A program made the position numbers and the translations under genes. DNA of 64,000 nucleotides from Hyaloscypha bicolor E (Eukaryota; Ascomycota; Leotiomycetes; Helotiales; Hyaloscyphaceae). The stretch is taken from positions 836,885 through 900,884 of the forward strand of contig NW_020194618.1 of NCBI RefSeq assembly GCF_002865645.1, given 5' to 3'. Below are positions 1 to 10,522 of the stretch, one piece after another. Numbering within the stretch: position 1 is the stretch's first letter; each line of letters opens with the position of its first letter. Below the pieces are notes generated by a model, which did not search any database, was not told the origin of the DNA, and was given only the letters and a program-made list of their open reading frames with translations.

Positions 1-771
1 TACCTCGAGGACAGGAATATAGAATTGTTTCCAGACGTCGGAAATCGCGATAACTTCAATATTTTCAAGGTTGAGGAATAATCCCACCTCGCGACATTGC
101 GGGATGGAAAAGTATCACTGGAGGCAGGGTTCTGATGAAGTCGAGATATGGGGTACCTTTTAACGGATGGGATTTGCCATTTATGTGTGCAGCCGAAGCA
201 CTGTGATGCACCCTAAACTACTAGGAAACTTGAAAATGGCGAGAATGGGATCTGAACTGGAAGATTACTGTGTAAAAAAACCTACGTTACGTTGTAGTGT
301 TTGTGTGCACTAGGTGTATAAAGACGAAGCACAAGTTCTTTCAATCGGAGTGAAACGTGCAGATTTTGGTACGCAGAAACACCAAAAAGTCATCCCCACT
401 CAATTCTTTATTCCTCGCCCTTCCACTGTCCATAATTGATGCCGCCTTCAGGGTTACTTCTTAAGAAGCTACTGAATCTTAATATTCAAAAATATTCAGT
501 CATTGATTAGTTGTTCGTTGATAATAAAACGTGTCTACGCATTTGCGAACTTTGCCGACTGAGAGCAGGTTTGCCGGGAGACTTTCGGCTGTTATGTTTT
601 GGTGGCGCTCGTATAAGATGAAATAAGCCCAGAATTTGCACAATTGTCATCCGTAGTAGTGTAGGGGTTGTACGTTACTCCAAATCGTTCGCTCAAAACG
701 TTTGTCTAACGGGTCATAGAACATACTCCGCTTTCAAGAATTTCTCATGATTTCGAAGAGCCGGAGAGCCC

Positions 772-797
772 CGGGTTCGATTCCCGGCTATGGAACT
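772..797 (+). other. tRNA-like T-arm / B-box remnant
   Basis: A perfect 5-bp T stem (CCGGG/CCCGG) encloses the loop TTCGATT and is followed by seven bases that pair in part (five Watson-Crick, one wobble) with bases about 80 nt upstream. The B-box consensus is intact, but no D arm or A box and no convincing anticodon arm can be drawn. This is a tRNA-derived remnant or the head of a SINE-like element, not a working tRNA gene. Confidence 0.4.
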
Positions 798-825
798 GAA
801 TTACGTGCAGTTGCCGTTCAAAAAT

Positions 826-883
826 GATCAAAAATGGTCTAACTATCGATTTTTTTTGATCAATTTTTGGACCATTTTTGATC
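826..883. repeat. Perfect 14-bp inverted repeat, 30-bp spacer
   Basis: GATCAAAAATGGTC at 826-839 is matched by its exact reverse complement at 870-883. It is followed at once by C and T homopolymers (to about 906). It lies just downstream of the tRNA-like box, so both could belong to one small retroposed element. It may simply form a hairpin in DNA or RNA. Confidence 0.6.
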
Positions 884-1319
884 CCCCCCCTCCCTTTTTT
901 TTTTTTGGTGGGGGGCTCGCCGCTATGCTGAGCTCCAAACTGACTTAGGCTTAGCACGAGCATCTGGAGAACACAGAGTGGGAGAAGTAATTCTTCAGCA
1001 ACAAAGTTGCGTTCAAGTTGTCACTTATATATTTTGTTTTTTTTTTAAAAAGATGGATAACAGGATTTCATATGGGCTCATGAGTGTCCCATTTGGATTT
1101 AGTAAACTATATCCCTGCTTGATTCGCGGTTTGAGAAAGAAAAGGCTATGAGTGTGCTTCCACTCCGCCCCGCCAGATTCCGCTCGCTAGTTTTTACAAG
1201 TGTTCAGCCCACAGCGGATACGGCGACGTAGCGATTTCGACCTCCATACCACCCACTGAATAATCCACTCCACCTCTTGCCTTGCAATTCATGAAGCTGG
1301 GGAGCTAACCTCGCCCATC

Positions 1320-4262
1320 ATGAGTTACAGCAAGAAAGACGAAGATGCGGACACTGCAATCATGAGGGTGGACAGGACCTCAGTCTTCCAGGAGGGTCGG
1401 TGAACCCCTTCCCCTCTCAAAATCCAGCTAATGCCAGATAGCACGACTGTTCAACTCTTCTCCAATACAGCCCCGAAGATGTCGAGTCCTCCTTACTAAG
1501 ATTGCCCTCCTCCTCTACACAGGAGAGCGGTTCCCCACCAATGAAGCCACCACCCTCTTCTTCGGAATCTCGAAGCTCTTCCAGAATAAAGATGCCAGTC
1601 TACGGCAAATGGTACACCTTATCATCAAGGAGCTAGCGCATTCGGCAGAGGATATAATTATGGTCACAAGTACAATCATGAAAGATACTGGTGGTGGAAC
1701 AGATGCTATCTTCAGACCGAATGCAATTCGTGCCCTTTGCCGGATCATTGACGTGAGTATAGGGAATGTTCCTGGGGAGCTTGAATTGACAGGAATAGGC
1801 ATCTACTGTTCAAAGCATTGAGCGCGTGATGAAGACTGCCATAGTGGACAAGAACCCGTCCGTTTCCTCGGCCGCCCTGGTATCCTCATACCACCTCCTG
1901 CCTATCGCCCGTGAAGTTGTCCGAAGATGGCAGAGCGAAACTCAAGAAGCTGCCACATCTACCAAATCATCTGGCGGATTCTCCCTTGGATTCTCGACAT
2001 CAGGAAGTCAAATGCCGGTCAACAACTCGACAATGACACAATACCACGCAATTGGACTTCTTTACCAGATGAGAATGCATGATCGGATGGCTTTGGTCAA
2101 GATGGTCCAGCAATTCGGAACTGCAGGTGCGGTGAAGAGCCCAGCGGCCACAGTTATGCTTGTCAGATTAGCAGCACAATTGGCAGAGGAGGACCCGCAA
2201 CTCCGGAAGCCAATGATGCAGCTCTTGGACGGCTGGCTCCGGCACAAGAGTGAAATGGTTAACTTCGAGGCAGCAAAGGCCATTTGTGATATGCGAGATG
2301 TCACTGATGCCGAAGTCACTCAAGCTATCCATGTCCTCCAGCTCTTCCTCACGTCTCCTCGGGCGGTCACCAAATTTGCTGCCATCCGAATCCTCCATAA
2401 CTTTGCCTCTTTCAAACCAGCAGCCGTCAACCCCTGCAATCCAGATATCGAACTCCTCATTTCCAACTCGAACCGTTCTATTGCCACATTCGCCATCACT
2501 ACTCTCCTCAAGACCGGTAACGAGGCTAGCGTGGACCGTTTGATGAAGCAGATCTCTGGTTTCATGGCCGACATTACCGATGAATTCAAGATCACAATCG
2601 TTGAAGCCATCCGAACATTATGCCTGAAGTTTCCCAGTAAGCAAGCCGGCATGCTTGCGTTCCTTAGCGGCATACTTCGTGACGAAGGTGGATACGAGTT
2701 CAAGCGTGCTGTGGTGGAGAGCATGTTTGATTTGATCAAATTCGTGCCGGATTCAAAGGAAGATGCTTTGGCTCACCTCTGTGAATTTATCGAGGACTGC
2801 GAGTTTACAAAGCTTGCGGTCCGCATTCTTCACCTCCTCGGAATTGAAGGACCCAAGACGTCACAGCCGACAAAGTACATCCGGTACATCTACAACCGAG
2901 TCGTACTTGAAAATGCTATTGTGCGTGCTGCTGCAGTCACTGCTTTGGCGAAATTTGGTGTTGGCCAAAAGGATCCCGAGGTCAAGCGCAGCGTCACTGT
3001 TCTTCTCACCAGGTGTTTAGATGATGTGGATGATGAAGTTCGTGACCGTGCTGCCTTGAATCTGAGACTCATGACCGAGCCAGACGAGATGGCTGACCGA
3101 TTTATCAAGAATGGTGAGTCTAATTTCTTTCTTCTTTTGAAGCTTAATGCTGATTTACATCCAGAAAGCACATTTGCCCTGCCGTATTTCGAGCATCAAC
3201 TCGTAATGTATGTCACTGCTGACGACAAATCAACTTTTGACACCCCCTTCGACCTTGCAGCTATTCCCGTTGTCACCAAAGAGCAAGCAGATGCCGAAGA
3301 TAGAACGAAGAAACTCACGACCGTCACCCCCACAATCAAGGCACCCAAAGCTGGACCAACGAAAGTCGCCCCCTCAAGCACAGAAGCTGCAGCTTCAGCT
3401 TCAGCGACCGCACAGAAATACCAACAGGAGCTACTTCGTATTCCAGAGTTCAAGCGTTACGGAGGTGTTCTAAAGTCATCGCTAGTCGTAGAGTTGACGG
3501 AATCAGAAACGGAGTACGTTGTCACTGTGGTCAAGCATATCTTCAAGGAGCATATTGTCCTGCAATATGAAGTCAAGAATACGCTCCCCGATACTGTGCT
3601 CGAGGAAGTATCAGTTCTTGCCACGCCGTCCGAAGAAGAGGAACTCGAAGAAGATTTCATCCTTCCAGCAGCCAAACTCGTCACCGATGAACCCGGCACC
3701 ATCTATGTCTCTTTCAAGAAGGTCAATGGCGAATCATCCTTCCCTGCCAGCAGCTTCACGAACGTGCTCAAATTCTCGACGAAGGAAATTGATCCCACGA
3801 CTGGTGAGCCTGAGGAGAGCGGATACGATGACGAGTATCAAGTTGAAGACCTTGAGCTTACTGGAAGCGATTATGTTATTCCTACTTTCGCTGGCAACTT
3901 CAACCACATCTGGGAGCAAGTTGGCGCTCAAGGAGAGGAGGCCGATGAGACTTTGCAGCTCAGCAATATGAAGAGTATAGCAGGTGAGTTGAAGCTCTTT
4001 ATGTCCCAGATGAGAACTAATTTATCTAGATGCCACCGAACAACTTACCAAAACCCTTTCGTTACAACCGCTCGAAGGAACCGACGTACCGATTAATACC
4101 ACTACTCACACTCTCAAGCTCTTCGGGAAAACTGTCACTGGCGGCAAGGTCGCCGCCAACATCCGGATGGCCTATTCCTCGAAATCCGGTGTCACGAGTA
4201 AAATCGTTGTTCGCAGTGAAGAGGAAGGCGTCGCGGCTCTAGTCATCGGGTCACTCTCTTAA
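1320..4262 (+). CDS. SEC21: Coatomer subunit gamma (COPI)
   Basis: Gamma-COP is a core subunit of the COPI coat, which drives retrograde Golgi-to-ER and intra-Golgi vesicle traffic. Five exons join in frame: 1320-1395, 1442-1752, 1799-3113, 3165-3983 and 4030-4262, giving 917 residues, the usual size for fungal gamma-COP. The start gives MSYSKKDEDADTAIMRVDR, the conserved N terminus. Residues ~20-540 form the adaptin-like alpha-solenoid (motifs DASLRQMVHL and VDKNPSVSSAAL). An Ala/Ser/Pro-rich linker follows near 500-530, then the gamma-appendage ending EEEGVAALVIGS. Intron 1 has a weak donor (GTCGGT); introns 2, 3 and 4 have GTGAGT. Intron 3 is 51 nt with no in-frame stop, so retaining it would add 17 residues without breaking the frame. 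No damage is visible. Confidence 0.97.
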
Positions 4263-5289
4263 GGTTAGCGAGGTATGGAGTTGACTCAGTTGAGCAAGTG
4301 TTGCATTTTGTTTGATTTGATGTTTAGATACTGGTTTCCAAGAGTGGAACCAAGGGTATTTCTGTCCCGTTAGGAGTCAAAGAGGTTCAGAAAATTCAAT
4401 CCAACTTCACCCGCTTAAATACTCCTTTGTATGCACCGAACTCCCCAACTTGTCCTTTCGCTCGAGTGGGATGACCCCAGATTTGGCCCATTTTCTGGCT
4501 CAGCCGACTGCATGAACTGGTCATGGGTCATTTTATATTAGTTTCCCACCCCACAAAACGCCATACATGTTTCAGCTCTTGCGTCGCGCAATCTGGAAAA
4601 ACGCTTTCAGCGAGGCTGGGAAAATCCTCTTTTTCAATTGGATGAAGACTCTGCAAGCGTTAGCCTTTTGCACGAGGGCGGGGTCTTCACTTCTTCTCTC
4701 GGTGAAGCTGTCGCTTCATTCCTGTTTTGGTCGAAGCCCCGGAGTCTGCCTTGCCAACAATATTTGTTTTTCCTTCTCAGATGAATGACAGATAAAGGTC
4801 AATGCATCGTGCTTTCTCTCTCGACGATACGATATCGTGTTTCTAGATTCTCAACTACCCAGCGTCCTCTTTGACAATTTTGGGCGAGACTCAAGGCCAG
4901 ATATGAAGAGTACCTTTCTGCACCTCAGCCTTGTGAACTGACACGGTCCATATCAACCAAAATGCTAAGGCTGCACTTATAATCTGCGGAGGTGTCTACT
5001 TTATTCGCCAGCGATGTCGCGATACGGTAGCTACACCGTCGAAACGGAGCTACAGGTAGCACCTGAACACTGGTACAGAGAAGCTCTTTCCAGCAGGGGA
5101 ACCGCCGGTAACAACCAGCTGTCAGTGGGACCAGTATGGACGTTGGAGCCACCAAGAGTATGTCATTCAGTGTCTTCGACTCCGTGTTATACTGATGATC
5201 CCTCGCAATGCGTAGTTCAACAACGAGGCTCAGCGAATCCTCAGAGTTCGGATTTCTCCAGACCATGCTCTAACAAACTCTTCGGTTTC
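4263..5289. other. Intergenic region, no gene seen
   Basis: This stretch contains the 3' flank of SEC21 and, from about 4950, sequence leading into a broken HET gene. Short open frames (for example 4567-4788) show no recognisable motif, no good splice sites and no conserved-looking protein features. Confidence 0.6.
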
Positions 5290-5782
5290 TCTATTGACCG
5301 TTCACCGTCCATCTATATACACTCCTCTCGACAAACTTCGAGGACAATTCCGAGTTCTCGTCCTGAAGGAAGGCTCGTGGGATGATCCTATTGTTTGCAA
5401 GCTCGCGATTCAAAGCCTGGGTGATAATCTGCAGAATTACGCCGCACTTTCGTACACTTGTAGGTTCTTCAAACTCCATATGTTGTTTAGCCTCTTCAAG
5501 AACTTGGTTTTTGAAGTATCTTGGGCTTATATCCAAACAGCATTATCTTCTCGATTTACATTCAAAGATCCCTGATTAGACTAACGCCTCGACCTTATTA
5601 GGGAATGACTCAGTGGATGCTACACAAGATGAGCCAGAAGGCCACCACTATATCAAAGTTAACCATGAGAGAATTTCGAAATTAGCACCAACCTCCTACA
5701 TGCTTTGCACCACCTCCGGCACCCAACAGCGCCTAGGATGATCCGGATCGACGCAATCTGCATCTTTGTGTATCGATCGTGA
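5290..5782 (+). pseudogene. HET-domain gene fragment (heterokaryon incompatibility), broken
   Basis: HET proteins trigger programmed cell death when unlike fungal individuals fuse. The N-terminal HET signature is readable: RVLVLKEGSWDDPI, then YAALSYTWGN across a plausible 142-nt intron (5460-5601, GTAGGT donor), which restores the diagnostic Trp. About 100 bases on, the frame must shift by one base to read LLHALHHLRHPTAPRMIRIDAICI, matching the HET 'ALRHLR...IDAICI' core. Three codons after that core the frame diverges and hits a stop at 5782. No ATG opens the frame, and everything after the first HET motifs is missing. The frameshift, missing C terminus and flanking repeats make this a relic. 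Confidence 0.75.
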
Positions 5783-5808
5783 AGGAAATACCACAGGAAG
5801 TTGAGATT

Positions 5809-6290
5809 TAGACCTCTGATTTCTGAGGGGTTTCGTTTAGCAAGTCGGTTTATATACCGCCTTTATCTGCCCTCGTGTCGCCATACCGATTATTTGTTAA
5901 TCTATACCATTCCTTTATATTATAAAATATATAGATTTTTTCACCTCACGGGCTGTTCCCGAATCTAAAGTAATGCTATTCCTAACTTTCTCTTTTCTAT
6001 TAGTTTCTGTCTACCTCAGAGGCGCTGCCGACCGACCACGTAGGAAGCGGAAAGAGGAAATATTGCCTGAGATTATAGCGGAGATTACCACTATAATCTG
6101 CGCCGATCTGGACGCCTCCAAAGTCCACTTCCCTCTTTTGGACCTGAGTGGTCACTGCTCTAACCTGAGCCGAGCCCTGAGCCTCAGCAGCCCTGAGCAC
6201 ACTGATGAGTCAGCTGGATCATGCTCAGGTGAGTCCTCTTCCTGGCTCCCCAGAGAATCGGTTAAAGTTTCCCTGTTTTCTAAATCCAGA
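5809..6290. repeat. Dispersed repeat, copy 1
   Basis: Two blocks match a second copy at 42,703-43,075 in the same order and orientation. Block 5809-5838 (containing TCTGAGGGGTTTCGTTT) matches 42,703-42,732. Block ~6192-6285 (containing CTGGATCATGCTCAGG and AATCGGTT) matches ~42,976-43,072. DNA between the blocks is not obviously alike. These look like diverged copies of one repeated sequence or duplicated locus. The second block lies inside the open frame that a hAT element interrupts at 6302. Confidence 0.6.
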
Positions 6291-6301
6291 TCCACTGCAC
6301 T

Positions 6302-7278
6302 CAGTGTGTCAAATGATTAGGTTTGATTTGATTAGACCCCCCTACTCAAATCAAATCAAGTCAAAATCAAGCTAATCAAATCATACTTAATTATAATCAA
6401 AGATAATCAAAGATAATTAATTAGATTTATCACGTGATTACGCACATGACTCTGGAGCTTCAGAAGCCGAGATAAGGCTAAAATAAGATCTGGGCTAGCC
6501 GTATTCGGTATCGCTAAAGGCGCTCTTTACTAAACCAGGCCTAGCGCTAATTAGTAAGCGAAGCCAAAGGCGCTAGAACCTTCTTGATTTCCAGTAATTC
6601 CTTGCTACTAACAAAAGAGCTATAAATAAACTGTCACAGTGTGTATCACGTGCGCGGCTAGTCACGTGATGCGCACTGTGCTCTCATATAGTAGAATAGC
6701 TAATAAGGCTTCCAACCTTATTATTGTACCTTTTGGTCTGTTCACCCATATAGTAAAGCTATTTCCCTGCGTGTGCGTCCATTAGTCTAAGCGACTCGTG
6801 ACATAAACCCTTACAGTAATTAAGGAAGAAGAAATAATAAAAGAAGAAAATTAGAAGAGAAAAGAGAAAGAGATTTCTAAAGAAGAAAACTATTAAGATA
6901 AGATAATATTGTAGTAGTAGTAAAGAGCTTGAATTGAGCCGAAGGCTATTTGTTAGGCTAAGGAAGCACTGGCTATATACTAAGTCACGTGCAATAGTAT
7001 TATATAACTGGTACCACATAACAAAAACTAATTTGTTATTTTAAATTTAGACTAATTTTATACTCTTATATATACTTTATAGATTTTATTTATATCTTAT
7101 TAATATAGCTATTAGTTATTTAATAATCTTTAAAAATGCCTAAGAAAGTATATTTTTATATTATTATATAATGATTATAATTAATTACAATAAAAATCAA
7201 GCTAATCAAATTATACTTAATTATAATCAATTCTAATTAATTCTAATTAATTAGCCTTGATTATTTTTTGACATACTA
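6302..7278. mobile_element. Non-autonomous hAT-like DNA element, 8-bp TSD
   Basis: The element begins CAGTGTGTCAAA and ends with the reverse complement of TAGTATGTCAAA. The 12-bp termini differ only by C-to-T and G-to-A changes. It is flanked on both sides by ACTGCACT (6294-6301 and 7279-7286), an 8-bp target duplication as made by hAT transposases, whose termini often begin CAGNG. There is no transposase. A 38-bp direct repeat (6363-6400, 7193-7230) lies near each end. The left end has a TTGATTTG/CAAATCAA foldback. A solo LTR is nested inside. Confidence 0.75.
6632..6803. mobile_element. Solo LTR (172 bp) with 5-bp TSD TAAAC
   Basis: The sequence runs TGTCAC...GTGACA, the inverted TG...CA ends of a retrotransposon LTR, and is bounded by TAAAC on both sides (6627-6631 and 6804-6808). 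It holds several CACGTG-type palindromes. No internal retroelement sequence is next to it, so it is a solo LTR left by LTR-LTR recombination. It is not obviously RIP-mutated and sits inside the hAT-like element, so it is younger than that insertion. Confidence 0.85.
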
Positions 7279-7737
7279 ACTGCACTTTTTCGGCTCCTTT
7301 TGCAGGAAAAAACCCATTCTTTGGCTTTCTCTATGCTCTCCCTATTTGACGAGCAAAGAGAGACCATAACTGCTGTGGCAGAAACCGAAATCACTAGGGA
7401 ACTAGGCTTCAACGGTAATCTAGGACGACTGTGGCGGGCGAGGAGTCTCTTCAGTCATCTAGCCCGGCTTATCGAGAGTATAAGTTATGCAAAGAGACTG
7501 GACGACTTCATGATCGAGCTGCTGCCACAGAGTCATTCCTCTTGCGGTAAGCTCAAGGCATATATACGAGCGGATGCTGTTTCACGAGGCTCTCAGAAAT
7601 GCAAGTATGTGGATTGAGCCGTGAGCATTTAACTAATTGTAAATGAATTAATTATCAGAGTGGTTGTTTCAGACCCCAGCTATGGCCCCTGTCCCACCTA
7701 AGCAGCTGTCCTAATCCAGGATTATCGTCCAAATCCA

Positions 7738-10522
7738 GTAATAGTCGGACTTAACGTCGCGACTAAAGGGGCCCAACCCTTTAGTCGGGGAAAGCGAGTT
7801 GTCCCGTACCACACCAAAATTTCTATGCAATCACAGATACTTGAATTATACTATATAACTAAATAACTCTTAAATTAATACGCAATTGAGGATATAATCT
7901 CTTATTACTCTAATACTACAAAATCTGCATTTTGAGCTATTAAATCAGTTAATATTACTAATCTAGGTAATAAAGAATATAGATCTATCTCCTTCCTACT
8001 AATCCCACTATTTATATCCTCTCTTGCCTTCTCTATTTCCCTATTTAATTCCTTAGTTTCCTCTAATATTGCCCGTATATATAATTAACTAAGAGGGTTC
8101 CTCTTTACTTGGTAAGCTTACTTAGATATAAGTATTATAGGATTAATAGAAATATCTATAAAGATTACAGGATCCTCCGCTTATATATAATCGAATTTAG
8201 CTTGCTCTTTAGCTATCCTATTATAAAGCGATTAGTACTTAATTTGAATAGCTTTAAGTTTGTTTTCTGTAGATTTGTTCTAGGGATCACAAATTAGTAT
8301 TAAAAGTTCGAGAGAAATAATTATATTAACTTCAAGAACCTATTTCTTTATTTATATCTCCAAATCTCTTACTTTCTTCTTCCTCTCTCTCTCTGCCGCT
8401 TATATAGCAATTCTAATTCTTTTAAGAGCTTCCCTCTTAGCTAATTTGGCCTTTATAAGTTATTTCTTTGCTTTCTTGAGCTCCTTCTCTACTACCTTCC
8501 TTACTTTTATCTTCTTTTTTACTAGAGTATTAGAAGCATTTATCTATTTTCTCTTTTGGAAACTAAGCTATATATTTAGCTTAGCCTTATAGTAATTAAC
8601 CTATACCTTGCGAGAGTTCTGGGCATCTAGCTCTTATAAACTTCCAAGTATTAGATAGTTCTTAGTAGTGTGACGGCTGGTGTCATATGGTTGGTTTCAG
8701 CCAAAGGGGTTGGTTTCAGCTAAGGTTCCAAGCTATGGTTCAAACCAAGCTCGCTTCCAAAGCTCGGCGTTTCAGTGGTCTTGGCCATACCTACTTATCC
8801 ACTGCTACACCTTACTCCTTCCTCCTTAGCTTTAAATTCTCAAGACATAGGAAATCATTGATCTTTGAGCCTCGTTCCATTGCTCTGTTCCTGCCGTTAC
8901 AAGTAGCTTTAATTATAACTATATACTCTTTATAAAGAAAAGAGCTTAAAGTATCTAGAATCTTATTATTGAGATTATTAAAATATAGAGGTTTTGGGAG
9001 AGTAAATAATTAGTATATTACTTCTAATTCGTAAATAGAAAGAAGTATAGAAATTAGTAGGTTTTCTACTTCTGCTTTAGTATCTGAATTAGATCTAAAT
9101 TCCAGATTCTTTAAGCTAGTATCTTTTCTTCTCTTTTTACTATATTCTTTAAGCTTCCTTTATATAGCTTTAAAGCTAATAGGCCAGATTCCTATATTCT
9201 AAAAAGTATATTTATTTATATAAACCATAAATATCTTCTTTTATATTTCAGAGAGATTATAAAAGAAGTACTAAATATTATATTCCGGCTTATATAAGCG
9301 AATTGCATTTATAATATTAACCTATTAGTAGTATTTCTGCTCCCTAAAGATACTAATATTATATAATTAAAAGTATATTTAGTAGGAAGAGAATTATATA
9401 ATTTGTATCTTATTATATATAGCTTTTAAAACAAACTTATTTACTTAGTAGTAAGTTATTTTATTAATTAAGAAAATATACTACTTCTTATTAGGCCCGT
9501 AATTATTATACTTAATAAAATAGTCTAGCTAAATTATATAAATTTCTTATTCGTATATCCTATGGAGAGACTATAATAACTTTATAGCCGGGTATATTTT
9601 CGTGGAATTAGGAAACTATAATTATAATTCCAGATATAATTACTATTAGAGAAATTATCTTACTATTTATAAATATATATTTAATTATTATAAGAGATAT
9701 ATAATTCTCTAGTATCTTCGTATATATTTCCTTAATTTCAATTAGTATAATAATCTTTTCTCTTATAGGTATATAAATTTGTACTTCTTTTTTATCTATA
9801 TTATATATCTAATTCCTATAGTATATACTAGTTTCCTCTAATACCGGATAATATTTAGTCTTAAACTAATTATATAGGCTCTATTTAATATAGAGATTAA
9901 TATAGTAACTTGTAATAGGCTTTGTTTTAATTATATAAAGTTCTAAAGTACTTTTTAGCTATTAAGAGAACTATTTCCAAGATAAAGCTATTTTATTATC
10001 TTCTATTTATATTTATATTATATAGTTATATATTATTTGCTTTATAGCTTCTTTTCTTTTATTAATTACATATAATACCATATACTAAATTAATACCTTA
10101 TATTAATTAGGATATAGGATCTTATTCTGGCCTTCTTATTATATTCTTGCTATTCCTATCTTCTTTCTCTCTCTCTACTATATTTTCTTTACTATATCTT
10201 TATTTCGTATATAATATATATATACCGCAGTCGCGGGAGTCTCTTCTGGGTTAGCCTTGAGAAATTAAATAGCTTTACGGAGCTTATCTCTCTCTGGCAT
10301 ATTACGGAGAAGTGCATAGTTAGGGAGGTTACTTAGGCGAGCTATTGCTGTTGAATTTGACTGATTTTCAGGGTGATTTGGGCTGGTGGTAATTAAATTA
10401 ATTAATTTTTACTATAGGTATTCTATATAAATTGGAAATTTTTGGGATCGGTGCGGGACAACTCGCTTTCCCCGACTAAAGGGTTGGGCCCCTTTAGTCG
10501 CGACGTTAAGTCCGACTATTAC
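7738..10522 (-). mobile_element. Pogo/Fot1-type DNA transposon, RIP-decayed, 69-bp perfect TIRs
   Basis: Terminal inverted repeats 7738-7806 and 10454-10522 are identical over 69 bp. Each contains its own 11-bp foldback (CGACTAAAGGG/CCCTTTAGTCG). The interior is very AT-rich. On the minus strand about 9.7 to 9.1 kb, a transposase can be read through many TAA/TAG codons, with YNISIFREQKYY and then NIGIWPISFKAI. These fit the conserved 'LQPLDVGxFxPLK...AFxxTGIxP' region of pogo/Tigger/Fot1 DDE transposases, with stops where CAA, CAG or TGG would be. A TA target site fits the ends but cannot be placed exactly. A solo LTR lies inside at 8669-8901. Confidence 0.8.
8669..8901. mobile_element. Solo LTR (233 bp) with 5-bp TSD AGTAG
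   Basis: The sequence begins TGTGACGGCTGG and ends CCTGCCGTTACA, imperfect inverted LTR ends. It is flanked by AGTAG on both sides (8664-8668 and 8902-8906). Base composition is far closer to normal than the surrounding RIP-decayed transposon, so it landed after that DNA decayed. The short open frame inside it (from 8687) is LTR sequence, not a gene. Confidence 0.85.

Larger units (their letters stand above)
1..1319. other. Intergenic region upstream of SEC21
   Basis: No complete gene is visible. The first ~130 bases, read on the minus strand, keep a short frame open to the left window edge (containing FLNLENIEVIAISDVW) after a possible splice acceptor. It could be the last visible exon of a gene leaving the window, but it is too short to name. 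The rest is moderately AT-rich with a tRNA-like box near 774 and an inverted repeat at 826-883, listed separately. The SEC21 promoter must lie in the last few hundred bases. Confidence 0.5.
5973..7617 (+). pseudogene. Unknown open frame split by a hAT-like insertion
   Basis: An open frame begins at the ATG at 5973 and runs into the hAT-like element at 6302. A second frame runs from just after the element (7287) to the TGA near 7617. Removing the element and one copy of its 8-bp target duplication joins the halves in the same frame into about 220 codons with no stop. The first half starts with a hydrophobic stretch (LFLTFSFLLVSVYL) that could be a signal or membrane anchor. The second half is helical-looking and charged (EQRETITAVAETEITRELGF). 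I recognise no family. Part of the sequence recurs at ~42.98 kb, so it may be a repeat-borne frame rather than a host gene. Confidence 0.5.

Noticed and set aside
772..797. A functional tRNA gene
   Set aside because: Only the T arm is good; no D arm, no A box and no believable anticodon stem.
2062..3971. Many open frames antisense to or offset from SEC21 (up to 150 codons)
   Set aside because: All overlap the well-supported SEC21 exons and translate to Ser/Arg-rich shadow protein.
4567..4788. 73-codon open frame downstream of SEC21
   Set aside because: Short, no motif, no splice partner.
8687..8935. 82-codon plus-strand open frame
   Set aside because: Lies almost entirely within a solo LTR bounded by AGTAG duplications.
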